A DNA stretch of 64,000 nucleotides from Macrococcus armenti (GCF_020097135.1 NZ_CP083608.1:2108001-2172000), one strand, 5' to 3'. Shown: positions 1 to 12,832, counted from the stretch's first letter. Notes: a model not told the origin generated them from the letters alone. A program made the numbers and translations.

Positions 1-323
1 AAAATATGTTCTGTTCCTACGAAATTATGGTTTAGTTTACGCGCTTCATCTAATGATAATTCGATTACTTTCTTAGCACGTGGTGTATATTGAATCGTAC
101 CACCCATACCTGAACCATGACCGATTAATTGTTCTACTTCTGAAACTACTTTTTCTTCTGTAATATTGTATGCAGCTAATACTTTAGCAGCAATGCCATC
201 AGGTTCTTTCACAAGTCCTAATAATAAATGCTCTGTCCCAATGTTATTGTGATTTAAACGAATTGCTTCTTCCTGTGCATGAGCAAGTACGCGTTGCGCA
301 CGCTCTGTTAATCTACCAAACAT
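1..323 (-). CDS. clpC: ATP-dependent Clp protease ATPase subunit ClpC (N-terminal part only)
   Basis: This is the first ~107 codons of ClpC; the gene runs off the left edge. ClpC is an AAA+ unfoldase that feeds substrates, including phospho-arginine-tagged proteins, to ClpP. What is visible is the Clp-N (R) domain, which begins [20 protein letters not shown] and contains two similar halves with the repeated elements [14 protein letters not shown] and [12 protein letters not shown]. The Walker motifs lie outside the window. The start is preceded by a strong AAGGAGGAG ribosome site. It is the last gene of the ctsR-mcsA-mcsB-clpC operon, about 11 bases after mcsB, so it should be CtsR-repressed and heat induced. 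Confidence 0.95.
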   Translation of the reverse strand, partial: MFGRLTERAQRVLAHAQEEAIRLNHNNIGTEHLLLGLVKEPDGIAAKVLAAYNITEEKVVSEVEQLIGHGSGMGGTIQYTPRAKKVIELSLDEARKLNHNFVGTEHI

Positions 324-334
324 ATAACTCCTCC

Positions 335-1342
335 TTATAGATGCGTTCTTAACATCTCTGATCGTTTTTCTTCAACTGTAACGTCACTATCATAAACTGT
401 ATTTAGAAATGGCGCCTGTATAGCTACCATTAATTCATTAAATCTAAACGGAATATCAATGATACCCATATCAATACCGAGTTTGACCTCACTTAATCTA
501 AGACTTGCTTCTTCAACAGAAATCTTTCTACTATATTTCAATATACCTAAACTGCGGTAAATGCGATCTATCGTTTCAATATGATCGTAATTATTCATAC
601 GTTTACGCATATTGAGTTCTTCTTCTATAATCTGTTCTACTACTTGCTGTAAATCTTCAATAATACTCACTTCATCCTTACCGAGTGTCAATTGGTTAGA
701 CACCTGATAAATATGACCTAGTGCTTGCGTACCTTCTCCATATATACCACGAATCGTAAACCCGAAACGGTTAATCGTTTGTGCGATTCTATTCATTCGA
801 TTCATAATCGATAACCCTGGTAAATGCAGCATAACACTTGCTCTTAATCCCGTACCTATATTCGTCGGACAAGTCGTCAAATAACCGTAATGTTCATCGA
901 ACGAAATCATCAAATGTTCATCAAGACGTTTATCAATCTCTTGCGCACGTTGATATAATTCCTGAAGCGATAAATCCCTGCCTAACACCTGTACTCGAAT
1001 ATGATCTTCTTCGTTTACCATAATACTCTCAGACTCATCGTCATTTATATAGACAGCACCACCGTTATTTTTAAGTAGCTCCTTACTCATTAAGTGCTTA
1101 GCGACAAGCATTAAACGTTCCTGCTCAGATATATCCTGCATCTTTATTTCATCGTAATCTAAGCGCAATACATTCCCGACACATTCTATTACACGTTCTG
1201 CATCGCCTTCACTAAACATCATCGGATGGACAAAATTTTCTAAGTTACGTGCAAGACGTATCCTTGAGCTTAATATAACTGGCTCATCATTCCCGCTTTG
1301 CATCCAGTCACTTAACTCGCTTTGAAGATGCTTACTCAACAT
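335..1342 (-). CDS. mcsB: Protein-arginine kinase McsB
   Basis: McsB phosphorylates arginines on misfolded proteins and on CtsR, marking them for ClpCP. The protein is a phosphagen (arginine/creatine) kinase homologue: SSRIRLARN near residues 25-33, NEEDHIR near 110-116 and the [11 protein letters not shown] segment near 157-167, which carries the family's conserved cysteine. From the start chosen here it has 335 residues, which as I recall is the S. aureus length. Upstream in-frame GTG/ATG codons exist, but the AGTGGTG ribosome site fits the ATG giving MLSKHLQ. It overlaps the end of mcsA by 11 bases, indicating translational coupling. McsB needs McsA as activator in known systems; here McsA is short (see that entry). 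Confidence 0.93.
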   Translation of the reverse strand: MLSKHLQSELSDWMQSGNDEPVILSSRIRLARNLENFVHPMMFSEGDAERVIECVGNVLRLDYDEIKMQDISEQERLMLVAKHLMSKELLKNNGGAVYINDDESESIMVNEEDHIRVQVLGRDLSLQELYQRAQEIDKRLDEHLMISFDEHYGYLTTCPTNIGTGLRASVMLHLPGLSIMNRMNRIAQTINRFGFTIRGIYGEGTQALGHIYQVSNQLTLGKDEVSIIEDLQQVVEQIIEEELNMRKRMNNYDHIETIDRIYRSLGILKYSRKISVEEASLRLSEVKLGIDMGIIDIPFRFNELMVAIQAPFLNTVYDSDVTVEEKRSEMLRTHL

Positions 1343-1718
1343 GTGCATCACCACTTTCTTTCAACGCTTTAATTTCATCTCGTACATGCACCGCTTCTTC
1401 AAAGTTTTGAACTTCAATAAGTTGCTGCAGCTTCTCTTCTAAACTTTCAATTCGTTTACGCAGCGCAATTTTTTCCTGAGACTTAAACGGCTGCTGTCCA
1501 ACATGTTCTAAATTACCTGCTTGTACTCTCTCGATAATTTGAGGAACATATTGACTAAATGTTGAATAGCACTCACTACAACCAAACTTCCCGATATGCA
1601 GCACTTCTCTTAATGTTAGACCGCAATTGGGACATTTATCAGGCTTCGTTTGAAACTCTCCACTATTTAATAAATGCTTCAATAGCTGATTCATTGAAAA
1701 CTCTTCTTCATAAGTCAT
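1332..1718 (-). CDS. mcsA: McsA, activator of McsB, lacking the usual N-terminal zinc-finger region
   Basis: McsA is a zinc protein that activates and tethers McsB. This copy has 128 residues; the family is usually about 180-190. It keeps one treble-clef set (CPNC at 29-32, CSEC at 47-50), the HIGKFGC region, and a C-terminal UVR-type coiled coil (about 86-122, with [16 protein letters not shown]). The first CxxC pair set expected near the N terminus of Bacillus and Staphylococcus McsA is missing. It cannot lie in another frame, because the ctsR stop is only 11 bases upstream and a good site (TAGGAGGTG) directly precedes the ATG. This looks like a true deletion, not a missed start. The family assignment is sure; the functional effect of the loss is unknown. 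Confidence 0.9.
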   Translation of the reverse strand: MTYEEEFSMNQLLKHLLNSGEFQTKPDKCPNCGLTLREVLHIGKFGCSECYSTFSQYVPQIIERVQAGNLEHVGQQPFKSQEKIALRKRIESLEEKLQQLIEVQNFEEAVHVRDEIKALKESGDAHVE

Positions 1719-1729
1719 ACGAACACCTC

Positions 1730-2185
1730 CTAGTTGTAATGGATAATAGATAACACATTGTGTAAAATATTAGCGCGAATATAGTCGCGATACGGCACTT
1801 CTACCATGAGCGTATCACGATGGATAACCGATAACATCATCTTCTTCTCTCTTAATGATATAAGTTCATTATCATGAAGCCCTGAAATGATACGTTCAGC
1901 ATTTTGTTGAGAAATTTGTTTACCTGTCAGCTCTTTCAGATGATTTAAAAATGCTGACTTATCATTCGATTCAATTTTAGTAATACGAATGTATCCACCG
2001 CCACCACGCTTACTTTCAATTTGATAGCCGTGTTCGTTTGTAAATCTCGTTTTAATTACGTAGTTCAACTGCGATGGTACGCAATCAAACTTCTCCGCAA
2101 TATGTGCACGTTTAATTTCTACGACATCATCCGCTTCAAGCAATTGCTTTAAGTATTGCTCAATGATATCCGACATGTTCTGCAT
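1730..2185 (-). CDS. ctsR: Transcriptional repressor CtsR
   Basis: CtsR represses class III heat-shock genes (clp operons) by binding a tandem heptad operator. The 151-residue protein shows the N-terminal winged helix ([12 protein letters not shown], then [10 protein letters not shown]) and the glycine-rich wing [10 protein letters not shown] at about 59-68. In other species this wing acts as thermosensor and holds the arginine modified by McsB. The C-terminal helical domain ends at [13 protein letters not shown]. The start used here follows GGTGGGTG; a GTG four codons upstream is less likely because it overlaps that ribosome site. It is the first gene of the operon and is autoregulated through the CtsR box just upstream. 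Confidence 0.95.
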   Translation of the reverse strand: MQNMSDIIEQYLKQLLEADDVVEIKRAHIAEKFDCVPSQLNYVIKTRFTNEHGYQIESKRGGGGYIRITKIESNDKSAFLNHLKELTGKQISQQNAERIISGLHDNELISLREKKMMLSVIHRDTLMVEVPYRDYIRANILHNVLSIIHYN

Positions 2186-2197
2186 AACATCACCCAC

Positions 2198-2246
2198 CTT
2201 TGACCTTCTTTGACTTTATTATATTTTTTATTTTAAATAAGTGCAA
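2198..2246 (-). promoter_or_regulatory. Sigma-A promoter of the ctsR operon with CtsR operator
   Basis: On the minus strand the -35 TTGCAC (2241-2246) and -10 TATAAT (2218-2223) are separated by exactly 17 bases. Directly after the -10, at 2198-2217, lies AAAGTCAAAGAAGGTCAAAG, which fits the CtsR consensus of two GGTCAAA-like heptads spaced by three bases. The operator covers the expected transcription start, so bound CtsR would block RNA polymerase. Confidence 0.9.
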
Positions 2247-2263
2247 ATAATATGTTTTAATTT

Positions 2264-2289
2264 TATTTTTGAACAAATGTTCAAAAATA
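2264..2289. promoter_or_regulatory. Perfect 26-bp palindrome upstream of nupC (possible operator)
   Basis: Two 12-base arms (TATTTTTGAACA and its exact complement) flank a 2-base centre. The palindrome lies between the divergent ctsR and nupC promoters, ~20 bases beyond the ctsR -35 and ~40 bases before a nupC -10-like TATGAT at 2327-2332. No T-run follows, so it is unlikely to be a terminator. An operator for an unidentified dimeric regulator is the likeliest reading. Confidence 0.5.
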
Positions 2290-2299
2290 AAAGAAAAAA

Positions 2300-2315
2300 T
2301 GTTTAGCGCTTTCAT
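2300..2315. promoter_or_regulatory. Imperfect cre-like site (CcpA) upstream of nupC
   Basis: The minus-strand reading ATGAAAGCGCTAAACA resembles a catabolite-responsive element: the TGAAAGCGCT half is perfect, with one extra base in the other half. It sits just before the presumed nupC -10. Carbon-catabolite control of nucleoside uptake would be sensible, but the match is imperfect. Confidence 0.35.
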
Positions 2316-2366
2316 TATTTATATAGTATGATATGGGTAGTAAATTAATATAAAAGGAGCGATATT

Positions 2367-3575
2367 ATGAATATTATTATCGGCATGATTGGACTCATCG
2401 TATTTTTATTCCTTGCATGGATTATGAGTTCCGATAAAAAAGGTATAAGATGGCAGTACATTGGTCTAATGCTTGTTATTCAACTCGTACTAGCTTTTGT
2501 TCTATTAAAAACAACAGCTGGGATATGGCTAGTTACCCAACTTGCAACTGGATTTGGATATTTACTTCAGTATGCGGCAGAAGGTGTTTACTTTGTTTTT
2601 CCTGGTGTTAAAAATGAAGGCGTTGCAAACTCATTTTTCTTCGATGTGTTATTACCAATCACCTTCATTTCTGCATTAATTGGTATCCTTCAGTATTTGA
2701 AAATTCTACCATTCATCATTAAATACTTGGGGTTAGTTATTTCAAAAGTGAATGGCATGGGTAAACTCGAATCTTTCAATGCAGTTGCAGCTGCGATTCT
2801 TGGTCAATCCGAAGTGTTTATCTCATTAAAAAAGCAATTACCATTCATTCCGAAGCATAGACTTTATACTTTAACAGCTTCAGCTATGTCTACTGTTTCT
2901 TTATCTATCGTTGGTGCATATTTTCAAATGATTGAACCACGATTTGTCGTTACTGCAATTGTACTTAATTTATTCGGCGGATTCATTATCGCCTCAATCA
3001 TAAACCCTTATAGAGTATCTGCTGAAGAAGAAGATGCAGTCATTATGACGGATAACGAGAAGAAGCAGTCATTTTTCGAAATGCTTGGTGAATATATCCT
3101 TGATGGATTTAAAGTCGCTGTTATCGTTGCAGCAATGTTAATTGGGTATATTGCTTTAATTGCAATGCTTAATGGTATTGTAGATGCTTTTACTCCAGGC
3201 AAAATGAACTTCCAGACTATACTTGGTTATTTATTTGCACCTTTAGCATTCTTAACAGGTATTGCTTGGGACGATGCAGTTCGTGCTGGTTCAATTATGG
3301 CTACAAAACTTGTATCAAATGAATTTGTAGCAATGCTGGATGTTCAATCAATTGTAAAAGGAAAAACTGGTGAATTATCACAACATGCAATTGGTGTAGT
3401 ATCAGTTTTCTTAGTATCATTTGCAAACTTCTCATCTATCGGAATTATCGCTGGTGCGATTAAGTCACTTAATGATGAAAAGGGAGATGTTGTTGCAAGA
3501 TTTGGACTTAAATTATTATACGGTGCAACGCTTGTATCATTCATCTCTGCAACAATCGCAGGATTCTTTATTTAA
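2367..3575 (+). CDS. nupC: NupC-family concentrative nucleoside transporter
   Basis: This is a nucleoside:cation symporter of the CNT family in the cytoplasmic membrane. The 402-residue length matches bacterial NupC proteins. Three hydrophobic helices lie in the first ~100 residues, followed by the two-fold repeated transport core containing the family motif AAAILGQSEVFI (about residues 140-151), with more helices to the C terminus (FISATIAGFFI). AAAGGAG lies 8 bases before the ATG. It is a single-gene unit: a palindrome and a cre-like site lie upstream and a strong hairpin follows. It is divergent from ctsR and convergent with the nitroreductase. Substrate range (pyrimidine versus purine nucleosides) cannot be read from the sequence. 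Confidence 0.93.
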   Translation: MNIIIGMIGLIVFLFLAWIMSSDKKGIRWQYIGLMLVIQLVLAFVLLKTTAGIWLVTQLATGFGYLLQYAAEGVYFVFPGVKNEGVANSFFFDVLLPITFISALIGILQYLKILPFIIKYLGLVISKVNGMGKLESFNAVAAAILGQSEVFISLKKQLPFIPKHRLYTLTASAMSTVSLSIVGAYFQMIEPRFVVTAIVLNLFGGFIIASIINPYRVSAEEEDAVIMTDNEKKQSFFEMLGEYILDGFKVAVIVAAMLIGYIALIAMLNGIVDAFTPGKMNFQTILGYLFAPLAFLTGIAWDDAVRAGSIMATKLVSNEFVAMLDVQSIVKGKTGELSQHAIGVVSVFLVSFANFSSIGIIAGAIKSLNDEKGDVVARFGLKLLYGATLVSFISATIAGFFI

Positions 3576-3578
3576 TTA

Positions 3579-3616
3579 AAAAACGCGGATGTTATTGAAT
3601 ATAACATCCGCGTTTC
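3579..3616. terminator. Bidirectional terminator between nupC and the nitroreductase gene
   Basis: A long GC-containing stem (AAACGCGGATGTTAT and its complement, loop TGAA) has T-rich tracts on both strands. It serves both convergent genes. Confidence 0.9.
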
Positions 3617-3619
3617 TTA

Positions 3620-4288
3620 TTATAAAGTTGGTTTCTTCGTTCCAACAAATGTTGTTTCTGATACGTTATACGTTAATACTTCAGATACATCATATCGACT
3701 TGATGGATAATGTTCTTTAGCAGCGATTCCAATTGCGATAAACATAACTGGTGCATAGCGCTCTGCATCAATATTTAAAGCTTGTAAAACTGATGCACGA
3801 TCAAATCCTCCTATCGGATTTGTATCAAATCCAAAGTCTTTAGCAATTAGCATGAATTGCATTGCAGCCATCGCTGAGTCCATCATTCCTTGCGCATACA
3901 TTAATTCTTTTGGCGTCTGATCAATTAATGATTGCATCAGTTTCGTATTTTCTACTTTAACGATTTGATTCATATAACCTTCTTTAACATTTTGCTGCAT
4001 TATTCTATCTAAATCATGTATATGATTATTATCAGATAACACAAGCACAAATGCTGAGCTCGTATCTAATTGACGTGTATTAAAATGTACGTGATCTCTA
4101 ATTGCTGCTTTCGCTTCATCTGAATCTACAACAACGAATCTCCATGGTTGTAAGTTTAATGATGATGGTGCCTTAGTTGCAAGCTTTATCATTTCCTCCA
4201 TTGTTTCATGTGGAATTGAAATATTAGGATCAAATTCCTTAATAGAATGACGTGATTCAATTGCTTGTTTTAATGATATATCTTTCAT
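3620..4288 (-). CDS. Nitroreductase-family NAD(P)H oxidoreductase
   Basis: This is an FMN-dependent nitroreductase-fold protein of 222 residues. FMN-contacting motifs typical of the family are visible: SRHSIKEFDP near residue 12 and APSSLNLQPWRFVVV near 40. A glycine-containing segment (GFDTNPIGGFD) lies near 153-163. Members reduce nitroaromatics, quinones or flavins, and the natural substrate cannot be told from sequence. It is monocistronic, with its own ribosome site (AAAGGAGTG) and the shared bidirectional terminator downstream. It lies between pdxT and nupC; in S. aureus, as I recall, pdxT and nupC are neighbours, so this gene may be a lineage-specific insertion. Confidence 0.88.
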   Translation of the reverse strand: MKDISLKQAIESRHSIKEFDPNISIPHETMEEMIKLATKAPSSLNLQPWRFVVVDSDEAKAAIRDHVHFNTRQLDTSSAFVLVLSDNNHIHDLDRIMQQNVKEGYMNQIVKVENTKLMQSLIDQTPKELMYAQGMMDSAMAAMQFMLIAKDFGFDTNPIGGFDRASVLQALNIDAERYAPVMFIAIGIAAKEHYPSSRYDVSEVLTYNVSETTFVGTKKPTL

Positions 4289-4342
4289 TTAAGACACTCC
4301 TTTTATATAATGATTGATTATAACACGGTAAGTTGTATATAC

Positions 4343-4372
4343 AAAATAAAAAGACCTCACGAATGAGATCTT
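4343..4372 (-). terminator. Terminator of the pdxST operon
   Basis: On the minus strand AGATCTCA-TTCG-TGAGGTCT forms a stem with a stable TTCG loop, followed by TTTTTATTTT, just after the pdxT stop. Confidence 0.9.
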
Positions 4373-4379
4373 CAAACTA

Positions 4380-4940
4380 CTATTTACTTACCATTTCATC
4401 GATAAAATATTGCATGATTTTATAGTCATCCGTTAATTCCGGATGAAAAGAAATACCTAAATATTTACCTTGTCTGACAGCAACAATTTTGTCTTCTACT
4501 GTGCTTAACACTTCCACATCAGGACTGACTGATACGATGTGCGGTGCACGAATAAACACAGCATTCACTTGTGATTCAATGCCCTTAACATCCAGATCAG
4601 CTTCAAAACTATCTACTTGTCTTCCAAAGGAATTACGCTCTACTAAAATGTCCATCTTCTGAAGATGGCCTTCATCATACCCAACAATATCTTTAGCAAG
4701 TAATATAAGACCTGCACATGTACCATACATCGGGAGCTCGCTTTTACGTAAAGCGTCCGTAAAACCATATAAGTCCATCAAACGGCGCATCGTTGTTGAT
4801 TCTCCACCAGGTAGTACGAGTCCATCAATCTCTGATAACGCCTCGACGCGTTTAATTGCGATACCTGTATGACCTGCAAGCTCAATATGACGTATATGCT
4901 CTCTTACCGCACCTTGTAGTGCTAATACACCAATTTTCAT
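4380..4940 (-). CDS. pdxT: Glutaminase subunit PdxT of pyridoxal 5'-phosphate synthase
   Basis: PdxT hydrolyses glutamine and channels ammonia to PdxS for pyridoxal phosphate synthesis. It is a class I glutamine amidotransferase: the family start [12 protein letters not shown], oxyanion loop PGGES at 45-49, nucleophile Cys75 in GTCAG, and His166/Glu168 in SFHPE. The ATG giving MKIGV is preferred over a GTG four codons upstream, both because the family begins there and because the GTG lies too close to its ribosome site. This gives 186 residues. The pdxS stop is one base before the start, so the two subunits are co-translated. Confidence 0.94.
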   Translation of the reverse strand: MKIGVLALQGAVREHIRHIELAGHTGIAIKRVEALSEIDGLVLPGGESTTMRRLMDLYGFTDALRKSELPMYGTCAGLILLAKDIVGYDEGHLQKMDILVERNSFGRQVDSFEADLDVKGIESQVNAVFIRAPHIVSVSPDVEVLSTVEDKIVAVRQGKYLGISFHPELTDDYKIMQYFIDEMVSK

Positions 4941-4941
4941 C

Positions 4942-5829
4942 TTACCAGCCACGTTCCTGCATTCTTTCTTCTAATGAAAGTTTGTTAATGTCTAAACCTT
5001 TCATTGCTGCGCCTAATTCTTTAGATAACTCCCCGATTAGTTTGTAATCTTGATAATGTGTAGTTGCCTGTACAATTGCTCTTGCAAATTTCTCAGGTGA
5101 TTCAGATTTGAAGATACCAGAGCCAACGAATACACCATCAGCACCAAGTTCCATCATTAACGCCGCATCTGCCGGTGTTGCAACACCTCCTGCTGCAAAG
5201 TTTACAACCGGTAATTTTCCTAAAGTTTTAATCTCTTTTAATACTTCATATGGTGCACCTAATATTTTAGCTTCTGTCATAATTTCATCATCACTCATAA
5301 CAGATAGTTTACGTACTTGTGCATTAACTTTACGTAAGTGACGAACAGCTTCTACGATGTTTCCTGTACCAGGTTCACCTTTCGTACGTAACATTGCTGC
5401 ACCTTCACCAATACGACGCGCAGCTTCCCCTAAATCACGACATCCACATACAAATGGCACTGTGAATTCATCTTTCTTTAAGTGGAACTCCTCATCTGCT
5501 GGTGTTAATACTTCTGACTCATCAATATAGTCTACACCCATTGCTTCTAACACACGCGCTTCAGTAATATGACCGATACGACCTTTTGCCATTACTGGAA
5601 TTGATACTGCATTCATAACTTCTTCAACGATACGTGGATCAGCCATACGTGCTACGCCACCTGCTGCACGAATGTCACTTGGTACACGTTCTAATGCCAT
5701 AACAGCTACAGCACCTGCAGCTTCTGCAATTTTAGCTTGCTCAGCGTTAACAACATCCATAATAACGCCGCCTTTTTGCATTTCTGCCATACCACGTTTA
5801 ACTTTATCTGAACCTACGATTTTACTCAT
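4942..5829 (-). CDS. pdxS: Pyridoxal 5'-phosphate synthase lyase subunit PdxS
   Basis: PdxS condenses ribose 5-phosphate, glyceraldehyde 3-phosphate and ammonia into PLP in a dodecameric TIM-barrel complex with PdxT. The 295-residue protein shows the catalytic Asp25 (GVIMDVVN), Lys82 ([10 protein letters not shown]) and the second lysine at 149 ([11 protein letters not shown]), plus the phosphate-binding [11 protein letters not shown]. The chosen start, MSKIVGSD, follows GAGGTG; an ATG five codons earlier overlaps that site and is unlikely to be used. It is the first gene of pdxST, divergent from pdxR, which should control it. Confidence 0.96.
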   Translation of the reverse strand: MSKIVGSDKVKRGMAEMQKGGVIMDVVNAEQAKIAEAAGAVAVMALERVPSDIRAAGGVARMADPRIVEEVMNAVSIPVMAKGRIGHITEARVLEAMGVDYIDESEVLTPADEEFHLKKDEFTVPFVCGCRDLGEAARRIGEGAAMLRTKGEPGTGNIVEAVRHLRKVNAQVRKLSVMSDDEIMTEAKILGAPYEVLKEIKTLGKLPVVNFAAGGVATPADAALMMELGADGVFVGSGIFKSESPEKFARAIVQATTHYQDYKLIGELSKELGAAMKGLDINKLSLEERMQERGW

Positions 5830-5933
5830 TAATAAACACCTCATATTCTGAATTTACACTACAATTACTAATGTATAATAATATCTGGTATTATAAAAGT
5901 GTCAGTTATTAATAAAATAAAGGGGTCAGTTTC
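5830..5933. promoter_or_regulatory. Divergent pdxS/pdxR control region with repeated GTCAGTT motif
   Basis: This 104-base spacer carries a plausible pdxR promoter (TTACTA at 5865-5870, 18 bases, TATTAT at 5889-5894). A direct repeat of GTCAGTT, each preceded by AAAG-type sequence, lies at 5901-5907 and 5925-5931. The second copy merges with the pdxR ribosome site (AAAGGGG). The pdxS promoter is less clear. Direct repeats in such spacers are typical operators of MocR-type PdxR regulators, so binding here is a reasonable inference, not shown. Confidence 0.5.
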
Positions 5934-7268
5934 ATGGAGATGCTCACATACAAATTCAGTGATCAACAATATTTATATACACAATTATATGAAAACATTA
6001 AAAGAGATATATTATCCGGTAAATTAAAGCATAATGAAAAACTTCCTTCAAAACGTAAACTTAGCACACATCTGAACTTAAGTGGTACTACTATCGAAAT
6101 CGCATATCAGCAATTACTTGATGAGGGATATATATATTCAATACCAAAAGTAGGTTTCTTTGTAGAAGATATTCAGACAATAAATATCGCACCTGAAAGT
6201 AAATCAGACATACCAAACTTTAAACATACACAAAGACAACTATCTCTTAAAATAGAAGATAGTCACATTAAATCATTTCCATTTCACAAATTCCGAAAGT
6301 ATGCACGCGATGCATTTGAGCAGGAACAGTATCATTTGTTAGAACGCGGTGATATTCAGGGGGAAGAAATATTACGCAATGAAATTAGACGGTATTTGTA
6401 TCATTCTCGTGGCGTAAACTGTGAAAATTATCAAATCATTATCGGTAGTTCAACAGAACAGCTTTTTACACTTCTTACTAAAATATTAGGTGACAGTTCC
6501 TATATATTAGAAAATCCAGGTTACCCGCTTATTCGAAAAGTATTACAAAGTGAACATAAAAGCTATCAGTATATTGATGTTGATGAAGAAGGTCTCATCG
6601 CTTCATCGCTTCCTGAAGATGTCGAAATTGTGCACGTTACACCAAGTCATCAGTTCCCAACAGGTGTCGTCCTCAGCGCAAAGCGCAGAACTGAACTGAT
6701 AAACTGGACTAAACAAAAAGAAAATCGCTATATTATCGAAGATGATTACGATAGTGAATTTAGATATAAAGGAAGACCTCTATCTGCATTACAAGGTATG
6801 AGTAATGAACGCGTCATATATATGAGTACATTTTCAAAATCAATATTTCCAAGTATAAGGTGTGCCTATTTAGTACTACCAGATAGACTGATGGAAGTGT
6901 ATAAACAGATGACAAAACCAAATAATACTGTCCCAAGACATATTCAGTATATGATTGCTGCATTCATGAAAGACGGTGAATTTGAACGAAATATTAACCG
7001 AATGAGAAAAGAATATAAGAAGAAATTAGAGCTTGTGCTACAGTCTGTTAAAGAGACATTTAAACAAAGTAAAATCACTGGCAGTGATGCAGGTATGCAC
7101 TTCGTACTCGAAACGAATGAAGCACTCAATAAAGATAGTATAGCCATAAATACGATAGATGACTACTATTCTGGAGATAAAATAAGTTATAAAAATCAGT
7201 ATATCATCGGGTTTGGAAGTATCGAAGACGATGAAATTTCTTCCGTTATAAAAAATCTTAAAAATTAA
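5934..7268 (+). CDS. pdxR: MocR/GabR-family transcriptional regulator, probable PdxR
   Basis: This protein joins an N-terminal GntR-type winged helix (about residues 10-75; LPSKRKLSTHLNLSGTTIE) to a fold-type I aminotransferase domain that acts as a PLP sensor. In the effector domain IIEDDYDSEFRY contains the ring-stacking aspartate, and Lys302 in STFSKSIFPS is the expected PLP-linked lysine. Its length of 444 residues is normal for MocR proteins. Being divergent from pdxST, the likely role is PLP-responsive control of B6 synthesis and of itself; a GabR-like role is less likely because no gab genes are near. The start follows AAAGGGG. A strong terminator follows. Confidence 0.85.
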   Translation: MEMLTYKFSDQQYLYTQLYENIKRDILSGKLKHNEKLPSKRKLSTHLNLSGTTIEIAYQQLLDEGYIYSIPKVGFFVEDIQTINIAPESKSDIPNFKHTQRQLSLKIEDSHIKSFPFHKFRKYARDAFEQEQYHLLERGDIQGEEILRNEIRRYLYHSRGVNCENYQIIIGSSTEQLFTLLTKILGDSSYILENPGYPLIRKVLQSEHKSYQYIDVDEEGLIASSLPEDVEIVHVTPSHQFPTGVVLSAKRRTELINWTKQKENRYIIEDDYDSEFRYKGRPLSALQGMSNERVIYMSTFSKSIFPSIRCAYLVLPDRLMEVYKQMTKPNNTVPRHIQYMIAAFMKDGEFERNINRMRKEYKKKLELVLQSVKETFKQSKITGSDAGMHFVLETNEALNKDSIAINTIDDYYSGDKISYKNQYIIGFGSIEDDEISSVIKNLKN

Positions 7269-7281
7269 TCACAAAATAAAT

Positions 7282-7315
7282 AAAAGTAGCTGCATACAAT
7301 TGCAGTTACTTTTTT
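7282..7315 (+). terminator. Terminator of pdxR
   Basis: AAAGTAGCTGCA pairs with TGCAGTTACTTT (one G-T pair) around a short loop and runs into TTTTTT. It also insulates pdxR from the rRNA operon that ends just beyond. Confidence 0.88.
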
Positions 7316-7318
7316 AGA

Positions 7319-7346
7319 CAAAAAAAGAGACCTAACAGGTCCCTCA
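7319..7346 (-). terminator. Terminator of the first rRNA operon
   Basis: On the minus strand GAGGGACC-TGTTA-GGTCTCTT is followed by TTTTT, ~30 bases after 5S. The same hairpin follows 5S in the second rRNA operon. Confidence 0.88.
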
Positions 7347-7375
7347 AAGTGCGGCTCATCGCATCCATTTTTATT

Positions 7376-7490
7376 GCCCGGCAACGTCCTACTCTCGCGG
7401 ATCGTAAGACCAACTACCATCGGCGCTAGAGAGCTTAACTTCTGTGTTCGGTATGGGAACAGGTGTGACCTCTCTGCCATCGTCACCAGA
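7376..7490 (-). rRNA. rrf: 5S ribosomal RNA (end of first rRNA operon)
   Basis: 115 bases, starting TCTGGTGACGATGGC and ending in the complementary GCCGGGC region on the minus strand. It is identical on reading to the copies at 13286-13400 and 49590-49704. It lies ~97 bases downstream of 23S and is followed by the operon terminator. Confidence 0.95.
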
Positions 7491-7587
7491 CAAATGAAAG
7501 ATAAATAAATTATACTTTCAAAACTAGATAAAGTAAGTAAGATATATTAAGTTTTACTCGGCAATTCCGAATAAAAAATCTTTAAAA

Positions 7588-10512
<2,925 letters not shown>

Positions 10513-10650
10513 TGTTATTAATATTGTGATGTCTGCATAATGCAGACGCGCGATTTTTTTAAGAATTCAAATATGAACTCACTCGGTTTTGCTTGGTAAA
10601 ATCTTTTTTATATCTTCTTACTTTATCTAGTTTTCAAAGTACAATATTAA

Positions 10651-10727
<77 letters not shown>

Positions 10728-10815
10728 ATTATTAATTTGAATGTATAAACATTCAAAACTGAATACAATATGTCTCCGTTATTCCTACAAACCTGATGGT
10801 TTGTTTCCGTATTAT

Positions 10816-12374
<1,559 letters not shown>

Positions 12375-12566
12375 TAGATTGCTTGATAAAGCTCTTTGAT
12401 TGCTTGAGGCAATCACTCTTGGGAGTGAACTTAATCACTCAACTGACTGTACAAAGTCGCAAGCGACTTCGCAAGTCTGACTAACAATCAAAGATTGTTG
12501 TCATACTTTGGAATTAACGTTGACATATTGTCATTCAGTTTTCAATGTTCATTTTTTAAATAATAA

Positions 12567-12642
12567 TGGTGGAGACTAGCGGGATCGAACCGCTGACCTC
12601 CTGCGTGCAAAGCAGGCGCTCTCCCAGCTGAGCTAAGCCCCC
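12567..12642 (-). tRNA. tRNA-Ala (TGC)
   Basis: A 76-base gene with encoded CCA; GGGGGCTTAGCTCAGCTGG at the 5' end, anticodon TGC in CTTTGCACG. It is the last tRNA before 16S, the reverse of the 16S-Ile-Ala-23S order seen in many bacteria, where Ala lies in the spacer. Confidence 0.96.
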
Positions 12643-12655
12643 ATATTTAAGTAAG

Positions 12656-12729
12656 TCGGGAAGACAGGATTCGAACCTGCGACCCCTTGGTCCCAAACCA
12701 AGTGCTCTACCAAGCTGAGCTACTTCCCG
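12656..12729 (-). tRNA. tRNA-Pro (TGG)
   Basis: A 74-base gene; CGGGAAGTAGCTCAGCTTGG, anticodon TGG in GTTTGGGAC. The 3' CCA is not encoded (the discriminator A is followed by CTT), so it must be added by CCA-adding enzyme. Confidence 0.96.
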
Positions 12730-12740
12730 TATATTTAAAA

Positions 12741-12814
12741 CGCGCCCGAGAGGAGTCGAACCCCTAACCTTTTGATCCGTAGTCAAACGCTCTATCCAAT
12801 TGAGCTACGGGCGC
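12741..12814 (-). tRNA. tRNA-Arg (ACG)
   Basis: A 74-base gene; GCGCCCGTAGCTCAATTGG, anticodon ACG in GACTACGGATC, presumably converted to ICG to read CGN codons. CCA is not encoded. Confidence 0.96.
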
Positions 12815-12832
12815 AAATTGTAAAAAATTAAA

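Noticed and set aside
1719-1729. Frameshift or missed start explaining the short McsA
   Set aside because: The gap to the ctsR stop is 11 bases and ctsR is intact, so there is no room for the missing domain.
2316-2366. Purine-type riboswitch before nupC
   Set aside because: Only ~35 bases lie between the presumed -10 and the start codon, too short for the aptamer, and its conserved core is absent.
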